DNA of 64,000 bases from a bacterium. Lineage in GTDB: Bacteria > SAR324 > XYD2-FULL-50-16. Under the pieces are notes generated by a model. That model saw only the letters and a program-made list of their open reading frames with translations. It searched no databases and was not told the origin of the DNA. Position 1 is the first letter of the stretch, and every line of letters begins with the position of its first letter. Shown one piece after another: positions 47,181-53,743 of the stretch. A program made the translations under genes and the position numbers. The stretch is taken from positions 113,095 through 177,094 of the forward strand of contig JAHJTV010000054.1 of the NCBI GenBank assembly GCA_018829445.1, read 5' to 3'.

Positions 47181-48020
47181 ATGAAGAATATTATTGCATA
47201 TGCTTTTGCCAGCATGTTTTTTTTAATGATAACAGCCTGTTCATCGATAGAACAACACCTGATTACAGAAGATTCAGCTACCTCCAAAGAGAAAACGTTA
47301 GTGGTGATGGGAATTAAATGGGTTGAAACCTATAATGATCCCGAAGAGAAAACCATTGAAACCTTAACCAGCTATCAATTACTGGATAATGAGGAATTGG
47401 TGAAAGATAGGCTCATTCAGGCGGGAAAACCGGAATTGCGTAGAGAGCTGTACTATTTGTCCCACTTTGTTTTTCATTTTAATGATGAAATCGGAAAAAC
47501 AAATACGATCGAATATTTCGCAAAGGATCTCAGAACCTATGACCCCATTGCCATTTATCAGTTTCAACCGGGAAAACTGACACTTGATAATATTTCAGTC
47601 AAACTTAAAAAATATAAAAACCACAGGGAGGTGGCTAAAACCGAATTTTGGAAGCCATATAATGTCTATTACCCACAAGATTATGGATCATGGTCGTTGC
47701 CAAAAGGAAGAGTTGTCTACTTAGGAGATCTGACTCTTTATTTCAAAACAAAACGGTTTGTATATGGTCTAATCTATCGAGAGGTAATCAATCAAGCTGT
47801 CACCCTCATGAAAGTCACCATGGAGGATAGATTTGAGGAGACAAAAGCCTCTTTGAAAGAGAAAAAACCATGGTTTCCGGCAGATCAAATTGAGAATATC
47901 TCTTTTGCAAAAGAGTGGGTTTTTAATCAGGAACCTTTGGATGAAGTGACGAAACCAGATAGCACAGGAGATACAACGGAAGAGCAACAAAAGAAGAAAA
48001 CCGAGGATTCATTTTTTTAA
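47181..48020 (+). CDS. Hypothetical lipoprotein
   Basis: A 279-residue protein of unknown function with a lipoprotein signal peptide: basic start (MKN), hydrophobic core and lipobox MITAC with the lipidated Cys at residue 20. The mature part is mixed alpha/beta with many charged residues and no transmembrane segment; it ends in an acidic/basic stretch. I recognise no domain. AAAGGA sits before the ATG. The promoter would lie within or next to the MITE-like element, whose right end is 25 bases before the start. It lies 77 bases ahead of a 60-aa protein gene in the same direction. Confidence 0.82.
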   Translation: MKNIIAYAFASMFFLMITACSSIEQHLITEDSATSKEKTLVVMGIKWVETYNDPEEKTIETLTSYQLLDNEELVKDRLIQAGKPELRRELYYLSHFVFHFNDEIGKTNTIEYFAKDLRTYDPIAIYQFQPGKLTLDNISVKLKKYKNHREVAKTEFWKPYNVYYPQDYGSWSLPKGRVVYLGDLTLYFKTKRFVYGLIYREVINQAVTLMKVTMEDRFEETKASLKEKKPWFPADQIENISFAKEWVFNQEPLDEVTKPDSTGDTTEEQQKKKTEDSFF

Positions 48021-48097
48021 ACCAGACAGGATGTTTCTTGTCATACACCTGGAATTGTTTTGTAAGTAAGCAATCCATGGGAAAAGGAGAAATTAAC

Positions 48098-48280
48098 ATG
48101 TCCACAGTATTAGAAAAACATGGGGACAATGTAACCCGCGCAATCAATTATATTGACGAGGGACTGAAATCGTCCGGTAAGAGTACGAGCCAACTGATCT
48201 CTGAAGCAGGAGCCAAATTTAACCTAACACCAAAAGACGAAGAGTATCTCATCAGGTTGTTTAAAGATCGTCAGAAATAA
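48098..48280 (+). CDS. Small hypothetical protein, 60 aa
   Basis: A 60-residue, charged, helical protein of unknown function (MSTVLEKHGDNVTRAINYID...EEYLIRLFKDRQK). I start it at the ATG at 48098 because AAGGAG lies 8 bases upstream; the longer frame from 48038 is less plausible. It could be a small DNA-binding or adaptor protein, but there is no clear motif. It follows the lipoprotein gene on the same strand. Confidence 0.7.
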   Translation: MSTVLEKHGDNVTRAINYIDEGLKSSGKSTSQLISEAGAKFNLTPKDEEYLIRLFKDRQK

Positions 48281-48458
48281 TCCGATGGAATGCGAATTCA
48301 GTGTTTGGTGCAGTTCAATCACCAAATTTTGATTCAAGGTCTTCACAAAGGTGATCAATCCTTGAATAGATTATTCCCCAATCTAAGCTTCAATAATAGT
48401 ATCTATTCAGCATCCAGATAAAGCAGTCTTGTCAAAGGCAGAGATAGATCCTGTATCG

Positions 48459-48480
48459 TCGGACAAAGCGTTGTTCGACC
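48459..48480. repeat. Interspersed-repeat-like hairpin 1
   Basis: GTCGGACAA (48459-48467), loop AGCG, TTGTTCGAC (48472-48480); the stem of 9 pairs contains one G-T pair. It is the first of two neighbouring small palindromes. Confidence 0.5.
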
Positions 48481-48503
48481 TACACTAAACGCGCAATATT
48501 CAT

Positions 48504-48529
48504 AGCGTGGGCAGAGCTTTGCCCACGCT
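48504..48529. repeat. Interspersed-repeat-like hairpin 2
   Basis: AGCGTGGGCA (48504-48513), loop GAGCTT, TGCCCACGCT (48520-48529); a perfect 10-pair GC-rich stem. Composition is strikingly GC-rich against the AT-rich surroundings, typical of REP-like elements. There is no U-run, so not a normal terminator. Confidence 0.55.
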
Positions 48530-48634
48530 GAATCTGAATAGTCACCAATAATATATATGTCTGTCGTTATATCTGATACCGTTGCTGGTTTTATTGATTT
48601 AATAGGCAGATTTTTAAGGAGTTATCTTGTCATC

Positions 48635-48664
48635 TTGACAAGATCTTAATTAATACAGTATTAA
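48635..48664 (+). promoter_or_regulatory. Promoter for the MocR-radical SAM unit
   Basis: TTGACA (48635-48640) is a perfect -35 box, 18 bases ahead of TATTAA (48659-48664, moderate -10). The -35 lies within the dyad ATCTTGTC, loop ATCTT, GACAAGAT (48624-48644), and the -10 overlaps the operator half-sites, so a bound repressor would block RNA polymerase. Confidence 0.6.
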
Positions 48665-48677
48665 TATATGTATTAAT
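48649..48677 (+). promoter_or_regulatory. Three-half-site operator upstream of MocR gene
   Basis: ATTAATAC (48649-48656) is followed by its exact complement GTATTAAT (48658-48665) and a second direct copy GTATTAAT (48670-48677); the two direct copies are 12 bases apart centre to centre. Direct plus inverted half-sites of this sort are typical of MocR regulators such as PdxR and GabR. The region lies between the promoter and AAGGAGG (48681-48687), implying autoregulation by the following gene. Confidence 0.65.
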
Positions 48678-48692
48678 TTAAAGGAGGTCGAG

Positions 48693-50225
48693 ATGATTAA
48701 ATTGTCTTTAGACAGGGATGGTGATAACCCGCTTTATGTTCAGATTCGAGAGGAAATAAGAAAGCAGATTGATCAGCGGCAGTTATCTGTCGGTGACAAA
48801 CTTCCCACGGTTTCTCAATTCGCTAAAGAGATTGGGGTAACACAGGCTACAATTCGCAGGGCATATGAAGATTTAATCAAGGAGGGGCTATTGGGGTCGC
48901 ATGTCGGGAGAGGCACTTTTGTTTGTGATCCATCTCGTTCCCTGAGCCCAAAACCGGTTAAGGAAACCAGTGGCGTTTCAAGAAACATGAATCTGGTTGA
49001 TTCTGAATTTTTACTGGCAGCCAGAAGGCTTCGCATGGGAATAGCGAAAAACCTGGATGATTTGATGATTTTAGCCCAGCGTCCCGGGTTGATTTCCTTT
49101 ACTTCGGGAATTCCTGATCCGGCATTTATTGAAGAGGGTGTGCTCCAACGTCTGGCATTGGATGCATTAAAAAATGGTCAGATGCCGTATCAAGGTTATG
49201 GCGAAAACCTGGGAATGTTCGAGTTGAGAAAAGAGATAGCCCGCCGTTATTCGGAGCCCGGATGTAAAATAACACCGGATCAGGTGTTGATTACCAATGG
49301 TTCGCAGCAAGGCGTGTCGGTTTTGGCTCAGGCAGCCCTGGAAAGTGGTCAAAGGGTGATCTGTGAAACCCCATGTTATATGGGAATTCCAAGGGCTTTT
49401 GGTGCTATTGGCCATTGGGTGGAATCCGTTCCTCGTGACAAAGACGGTCCGATTCCCGAGCGTTTGTACCGATTGGGTGACAACCGCCAAACCCTGTTTT
49501 ATACCTGTCCGGAGCTCCATAATCCCATGGGGACGGACATATCATCATCCCGCCAAAAGGTGATTGTTGATTGGGCCCAGGAAAACCGTGCGATCATTAT
49601 TGCGGATCAAATCTTTCATGATATTCGTTTTGAGGAATCAAGCCCAACTTCTTTTCTATCGGAATTGGGGCCGGAACAGACTGTGGTGATTGGCTCCCTG
49701 TCCAAGTCTTATATGTGTGGGTTGAGAGTCGGTTGGATGATCTCAAGTCAGGAGAGAATCCAGTCGATTGTTTCCCTAAAGCGTGCCATGGATATCTCCT
49801 CTCCCCCCTTGATGCAGGGAATAGCTCTCTCTTTATTAAAAAGCGGAATTTACGATGATCATCTTGTGAAGGTCAGGCAGTATTACCAGGAGAGGTGTGC
49901 AACACTGCTGGACGCATTAAAGAAATATATGCCGGAAGGAATAACCTGGACAGAGCCAAAGGGCGGGTTTCACATGTGGCTGGATCTGCCCAAGGGATAT
50001 TCCAGCATTGTCCTCTTTTTACTGGCGATTGAAAAAGGTGTTGCCATTGCTCCCGGTCCTACCATGGATGTGGATCACCGTTTTGTGAATGGTTTTCGCT
50101 TGAGTTATGCGCCTTTGAGTCTGAAAGAAATCAGAGAAGGTGTGGAGTTGCTGTCGGCAGCTGTCGTGAAACTATTGAAGGAGTCTCCCAGTGAACCCGG
50201 CTTGAGTGGACTGGGAGATTTCTAA
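48693..50225 (+). CDS. MocR family transcriptional regulator (GntR HTH plus aminotransferase fold)
   Basis: A 510-residue fusion: a GntR winged helix (about 1-75, QFAKEIGVTQATIRRAYEDL) and a class I aminotransferase-fold domain (about 110-500) that binds PLP as effector or catalyst. The PLP lysine lies in GSLSKSYMCGLRVGW (about 338). Other landmarks are NGSQQGVSVLAQ, CPELHNPMGTDIS and the FRLSYAP Arg block. MocR proteins normally sense PLP or an amino acid and control adjacent genes. Strong ribosome binding site AAGGAGG five bases from the ATG. The stop overlaps the radical SAM start by one base (TAATG), so the pair is translationally coupled. It could also be a true aminotransferase, as in some family members. 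Confidence 0.92.
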   Translation: MIKLSLDRDGDNPLYVQIREEIRKQIDQRQLSVGDKLPTVSQFAKEIGVTQATIRRAYEDLIKEGLLGSHVGRGTFVCDPSRSLSPKPVKETSGVSRNMNLVDSEFLLAARRLRMGIAKNLDDLMILAQRPGLISFTSGIPDPAFIEEGVLQRLALDALKNGQMPYQGYGENLGMFELRKEIARRYSEPGCKITPDQVLITNGSQQGVSVLAQAALESGQRVICETPCYMGIPRAFGAIGHWVESVPRDKDGPIPERLYRLGDNRQTLFYTCPELHNPMGTDISSSRQKVIVDWAQENRAIIIADQIFHDIRFEESSPTSFLSELGPEQTVVIGSLSKSYMCGLRVGWMISSQERIQSIVSLKRAMDISSPPLMQGIALSLLKSGIYDDHLVKVRQYYQERCATLLDALKKYMPEGITWTEPKGGFHMWLDLPKGYSSIVLFLLAIEKGVAIAPGPTMDVDHRFVNGFRLSYAPLSLKEIREGVELLSAAVVKLLKESPSEPGLSGLGDF

Positions 50226-50998
50226 TGACAGAGCTAAGAACGGTACGAAAGCTTAATCCGGGAATCATTTATGGTCCGGTTCAGTCGAGACGGTTTGGTA
50301 AATCCTTGGGCATCAATATCTCCGGTAGGGGTAAATTCTGCTCATTTAATTGCCCTTACTGCTTTCGGGGTATGAATCAAGGCAGACCTACCAGCAGTTA
50401 TTTCAAAAAAAATCTCCCTTCATCTGAAGAAGTACTGGATTCTTTGACAAGATTTTTGGAATCTACCCCAACCGAAGAGATCGAAGACTGGAGCATTGCC
50501 GGAAATGCAGAACCTACGGATAATCCGGCCTTCCCGGAAATCATTGGAAGGTTGATTGCGTTAAGAGACCGGGAATTTCAGGGTGTGAAATTAACGGTTC
50601 TGACCAATGGAATGGGGCTTATTCCAAGGCTGAATTCCAGCTATTGTGACGTAGTTGAAGCTTTGAACCTGGTTGATCGTGCCTGCCTAAAGTTGGACAG
50701 CGGTATTGACTCTACCTGGAAGCAACTGGCCAGACCTTTTCCCAAAATCGATCTGGCCGAATGGCTGAGTGCTGCAAACAAGGTGGAAAAGCCGGTGATC
50801 CAGACCATGCTGGTCAAAGGCAGGATCAATAATTCAACGACAGCAGAACTGGATGCTTTGTTGGACTGCTATCGGCAACTGCAGGTAAAAGAGATAAACC
50901 TGCTGACCCTGGACAAACAACCCCTGGATGGCCGTCTGGAGCCTATCGGTAATGATGATCTGAAAAGAGTTCAGGATTTGGTTTCAGGTTGTCTGTAA
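50225..50998 (+). CDS. Radical SAM protein (COG0731-like)
   Basis: A 257-residue radical SAM enzyme. The N-terminal segment GPVQSRRFGKSLGINISG is followed by the cluster motif CSFNCPYC (CxxxCxxC); IAGNAEPTDNP (SAM-binding/GGE-like) and LTVLTNGMGL match the barrel pattern. Proteins with the GPVPSRR start resemble the TYW1-like/wyosine group, but no tRNA-binding part is visible, so the substrate is not known. Its start overlaps the MocR stop codon, so the regulator controls it, or its product relates to the MocR effector. It is convergent and nearly abutting with the 149-aa gene. Confidence 0.88.
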   Translation: MTELRTVRKLNPGIIYGPVQSRRFGKSLGINISGRGKFCSFNCPYCFRGMNQGRPTSSYFKKNLPSSEEVLDSLTRFLESTPTEEIEDWSIAGNAEPTDNPAFPEIIGRLIALRDREFQGVKLTVLTNGMGLIPRLNSSYCDVVEALNLVDRACLKLDSGIDSTWKQLARPFPKIDLAEWLSAANKVEKPVIQTMLVKGRINNSTTAELDALLDCYRQLQVKEINLLTLDKQPLDGRLEPIGNDDLKRVQDLVSGCL

Positions 50999-51448
50999 TC
51001 AGACCCCTTTATATCTGCCGCTGAGAATGGTGCCTGAAAGATAAAGAATCCCCGTTCCCAAAGAAACCAGGGAAAACAAGATGTGCTTTATTGCTTCCGT
51101 AGGGAGAGGAGATATCCAGAGAAGGTACAATGAATAAAACAGTAAGAGTCCTCTAAGACTGAATATTAAGCCAATGGTGAATAGGATCGGTCTTAAAAGG
51201 GGTAAAGGTTTCAGGATCTTCGCTCCTGAAAAAGCATAAAGGGCAAATATCATGAATACGCCTGCTATCATTAAAGTTAATAGCGCGGGGACAGGCGAAC
51301 CGGATTCTGCCATTATTGCCATGGTTTCTCCGGCCCCAAAATATCGGTAGGCAGGGGCTCCAAAAAAAATGAGAATTATATGAAGAAAGGCGATGGAAAG
51401 ACTGATCAAACCTCCCAGGATTAGGAAACCTGTATTTTTAGGTATCAT
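50999..51448 (-). CDS. Four-helix integral membrane protein
   Basis: A 149-residue inner-membrane protein with about four hydrophobic segments: LILGGLISLSIAFLHIILIF, ALLTLMIAGVFMIFALYAF, LFTIGLIFSLRGLLLFYSLY and the last segment near IKHILFSLVSLGTGILYLSG. No family is recognised with confidence. It lies 46 bases after the AarF-type kinase gene and is probably its transcript's last gene. The stop codon abuts the radical SAM stop on the other strand. Confidence 0.82.
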   Translation of the reverse strand: MIPKNTGFLILGGLISLSIAFLHIILIFFGAPAYRYFGAGETMAIMAESGSPVPALLTLMIAGVFMIFALYAFSGAKILKPLPLLRPILFTIGLIFSLRGLLLFYSLYLLWISPLPTEAIKHILFSLVSLGTGILYLSGTILSGRYKGV

Positions 51449-51494
51449 TCTTATTCTCCGAAGGATTCAATGAAAAGTTTATAAAATCAATAGA

Positions 51495-52790
51495 TTATCC
51501 CCATTCATAGGGATTTTTAATTCTGACTTTGGCCCCCAACTTCTCAAATATTCTAAAGAGACCATAGTGAGTTCTGTTCAGGAATACAAATTCCGGATTA
51601 GGCTGGAAATACTTCTTATATTGATAGGTATCCTGCATTATTTTTTTGCCCTCCACAATAAAATCGGGATGAGCGTTAAAGTCGAATGTATCGGATTCGT
51701 ACAAGCGGCCATACCAAGCTCCTATTTTCCGAAAAACCTGAAACACCTTTTCCTGGGCTTTCTTATCTATTTTTGTTTTTAGGACATTCATTTTTTCAAG
51801 GTACTCAAAATAGTCACTTTTTTGACCATCAATCATGGTTCTGGTGACTTTTTTATAGAGTTCAATAAATTCATCTGAAAACCGTTTGACACAACCAAAA
51901 TCCACCAAGCCTAATTGTTCATCTCCCATGATGATAAAATTACCTGGATTAGGATCGGCATGGAGGCACTTGAGCTCAAAAAGACTTTTTAGAAACTGGC
52001 CATGGAGCAAAGCCGCAACCCGATCCCTTTTTTCTTGCGGTGGATTGGAGCTTATCCATTTATCCAGGGATTGCCCTTCCAGAAATTGAGTTGTCAAAAC
52101 CGTTTGTGTGCAGAAACAGGTTTCAACAACAGGAATCACTACACCTTCCATATTGAGGTTTTTCTGAAAGAATGTCGTGTTTTCAGCTTCCTGAAGATAA
52201 TCTATCTCCTCTTTTAATCGTTTTTCAATCTCTTCCAGCACGGGGAGGACAAAACGAGCATACGGTGTTGGTTTTATAAGACTCCGCACCATCTGGAGAT
52301 CATTTTTTATTGTTCGGTCAATGCCGGGGTATTGGATTTTAACAGCCAGCTTTTTTCCTTTGTAGTCCTGTGCAAGATGCACCTGCCCCAAACTGGCAGC
52401 AGCAAAAGCCGTGTGTTCAAAAGTTTTAAAAAGATCTTCAGGTGATTTTTGAAAGGAACTTTGGATTACTTTGCGAACAAGGGCGCGATTAATGGGGGGG
52501 ACCTGATTGTAAGATTTTTCCAGTTCTATTCTGATGGCAGAAGGAATAGTATCCAGCTCGAAGCTTAAGAGCTGGGCGATTTTCAGCGCAGTTCCCTTCA
52601 GCAATACCAATCCTTTGAAGATCTCTTCGGCATAATCTTTTTCCAGATCTCTTTTTGCTTCCTTCTGCTCCTCTTTGTTAAGGAAAGGTTTTTTTGCCAG
52701 ATATTTTAAAACCTTACCACCGACGTTGGCAGCTGTTCTCCCCCCGACAACCGACCGTTTTAGTTTGCTTTCAGGAATGTATTCACTCAT
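51495..52790 (-). CDS. ABC1/AarF/UbiB family atypical kinase
   Basis: A 431-residue member of the UbiB family of atypical kinase-like ATPases linked to isoprenoid quinone biology and lipid homeostasis. Family motifs are LKGTALKIAQ (64-73, the KxGQ-type segment), AAASLGQVHLAQ (the Ala-rich loop replacing the P-loop), LAVKIQYPGID (catalytic Lys), and HADPNPGNFIIM with LVDFGCVKR (catalytic and metal-binding residues). All are present. The start codon overlaps the TetR stop by four bases, so a shared transcript is clear. The target substrate is not known; ubiquinone genes are not adjacent. Confidence 0.93.
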   Translation of the reverse strand: MSEYIPESKLKRSVVGGRTAANVGGKVLKYLAKKPFLNKEEQKEAKRDLEKDYAEEIFKGLVLLKGTALKIAQLLSFELDTIPSAIRIELEKSYNQVPPINRALVRKVIQSSFQKSPEDLFKTFEHTAFAAASLGQVHLAQDYKGKKLAVKIQYPGIDRTIKNDLQMVRSLIKPTPYARFVLPVLEEIEKRLKEEIDYLQEAENTTFFQKNLNMEGVVIPVVETCFCTQTVLTTQFLEGQSLDKWISSNPPQEKRDRVAALLHGQFLKSLFELKCLHADPNPGNFIIMGDEQLGLVDFGCVKRFSDEFIELYKKVTRTMIDGQKSDYFEYLEKMNVLKTKIDKKAQEKVFQVFRKIGAWYGRLYESDTFDFNAHPDFIVEGKKIMQDTYQYKKYFQPNPEFVFLNRTHYGLFRIFEKLGAKVRIKNPYEWG

Positions 52791-53521
52791 TTTGTGCGTT
52801 CCATAAATTCGCGTTTTATCAATTTGATGGTATCGACTTGTCTTTTAAACATATCCAGTCGATTTAGAAAATGATTCTTGAAGAAGTAAGACGCGATATC
52901 AAACAGCTTATTGGCTGCACCGGCTTTTAATAGTGAGCAAGACAGATCCAAGGTCTTATCAATCATGATGCTGGTATCGGAGAACTGATCCGATTTGTCG
53001 TTTAACCAGAAAATTACAATGCCGATGTAATAATCCCAAAACAGGTGATAAATGATCTCTTGAAAAACCTGTGGAGGAATCTCATTTACTTCAATGGCTG
53101 CGGTAAAGATATCTTCAATTATTTTTTCAAAGATATCTTGTATTGTCCTCAATTCCTCATAATTCTGACTTAAGGAAAAAAAGATACGTTTAAAACTTAG
53201 GGCTATGAATTCACGATCTGGCAGAAACAACTCAAGTTGAGTTTCAAAAAACGTATGCAATTGCTCATGAAGGGTGAATTCATTAAATTTTTCAATTTTT
53301 CTCATTTTTTCAATGCTTTCCTGCAACTTTTCCTCGTAATAGGCAAACAGAATGGCTTCTTTTGTGGGGAAGTAATTGTAGATAGTGGCGTCTCCAATTC
53401 CCGCTTCTTTAGAAATAGCGCGCATAGTAGCGGTTTTAAATCCATTGTTGATCATAATATCAACGGCAATGGATATTATCTTTTTGCGATTCTGCTTCTT
53501 TTGCTGATTGCTTATTTTCAT
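52787..53521 (-). CDS. TetR family transcriptional regulator
   Basis: A 244-residue regulator. The N-terminal helix-turn-helix (about 8-60) is typical: NRKKIISIAVDIMINNGFKT, then ISKEAGIGDATIYNYFPTKE. The rest is an all-helical ligand-binding domain. It is likely to control its own operon with the UbiB-type kinase and the membrane protein. The kinase start overlaps its stop by four bases (ATGA), so it is translationally coupled. A candidate operator lies just upstream of the start. Confidence 0.92.
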   Translation of the reverse strand: MKISNQQKKQNRKKIISIAVDIMINNGFKTATMRAISKEAGIGDATIYNYFPTKEAILFAYYEEKLQESIEKMRKIEKFNEFTLHEQLHTFFETQLELFLPDREFIALSFKRIFFSLSQNYEELRTIQDIFEKIIEDIFTAAIEVNEIPPQVFQEIIYHLFWDYYIGIVIFWLNDKSDQFSDTSIMIDKTLDLSCSLLKAGAANKLFDIASYFFKNHFLNRLDMFKRQVDTIKLIKREFMERTK

Positions 53522-53541
53522 TGGCTCGCCTCTAAAGAGAA

Positions 53542-53579
53542 TTTGATATCAAAAAATATGAAGAATTATGATATTAAAA
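53542..53579. promoter_or_regulatory. Candidate TetR operator
   Basis: TTTGATATCAAA (53542-53553) is a perfect 12-base palindrome, 21 bases ahead of the TetR start on the minus strand. A related copy TGATATTAAAA (53569-53579) lies 25 bases away, matching 10 of 11 bases of TGATATCAAAA. This kind of palindrome pair is typical for an autoregulated TetR protein. Confidence 0.5.
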
Positions 53580-53743
53580 TATAGCAAATACAAAAAATAG
53601 TCAAATAGTTTTCTGCTCATATCAATTTGAATGAAAAGATCGAGGATTTTGTGATAAAACTAAGGAATCTTATTTGTAATACGTTTGTATTGCAGGAGAT
53701 AGATAGACCGATCAACGGGGAGATGGAAAAGATCGGTTTCGGA

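Larger units (their letters stand above)
48281..48692. other. 412-base intergenic region with hairpins and operator
   Basis: The region between the 60-aa gene and the MocR gene contains a weak stem TTCAAGG/CCTTGAA (48333-48366), two interspersed-repeat-like hairpins (48459-48529), a promoter with a dyad, and a three-half-site operator (48624-48677). No reading frame is convincing. Confidence 0.7.

Noticed and set aside
50991..51004. Stem GTCTG-TAAT-CAGAC as a two-way terminator between the convergent radical SAM and membrane protein genes
   Set aside because: The stem has only five pairs, overlaps the stop codons and has no proper T-run on either side, so I did not list it as a feature.
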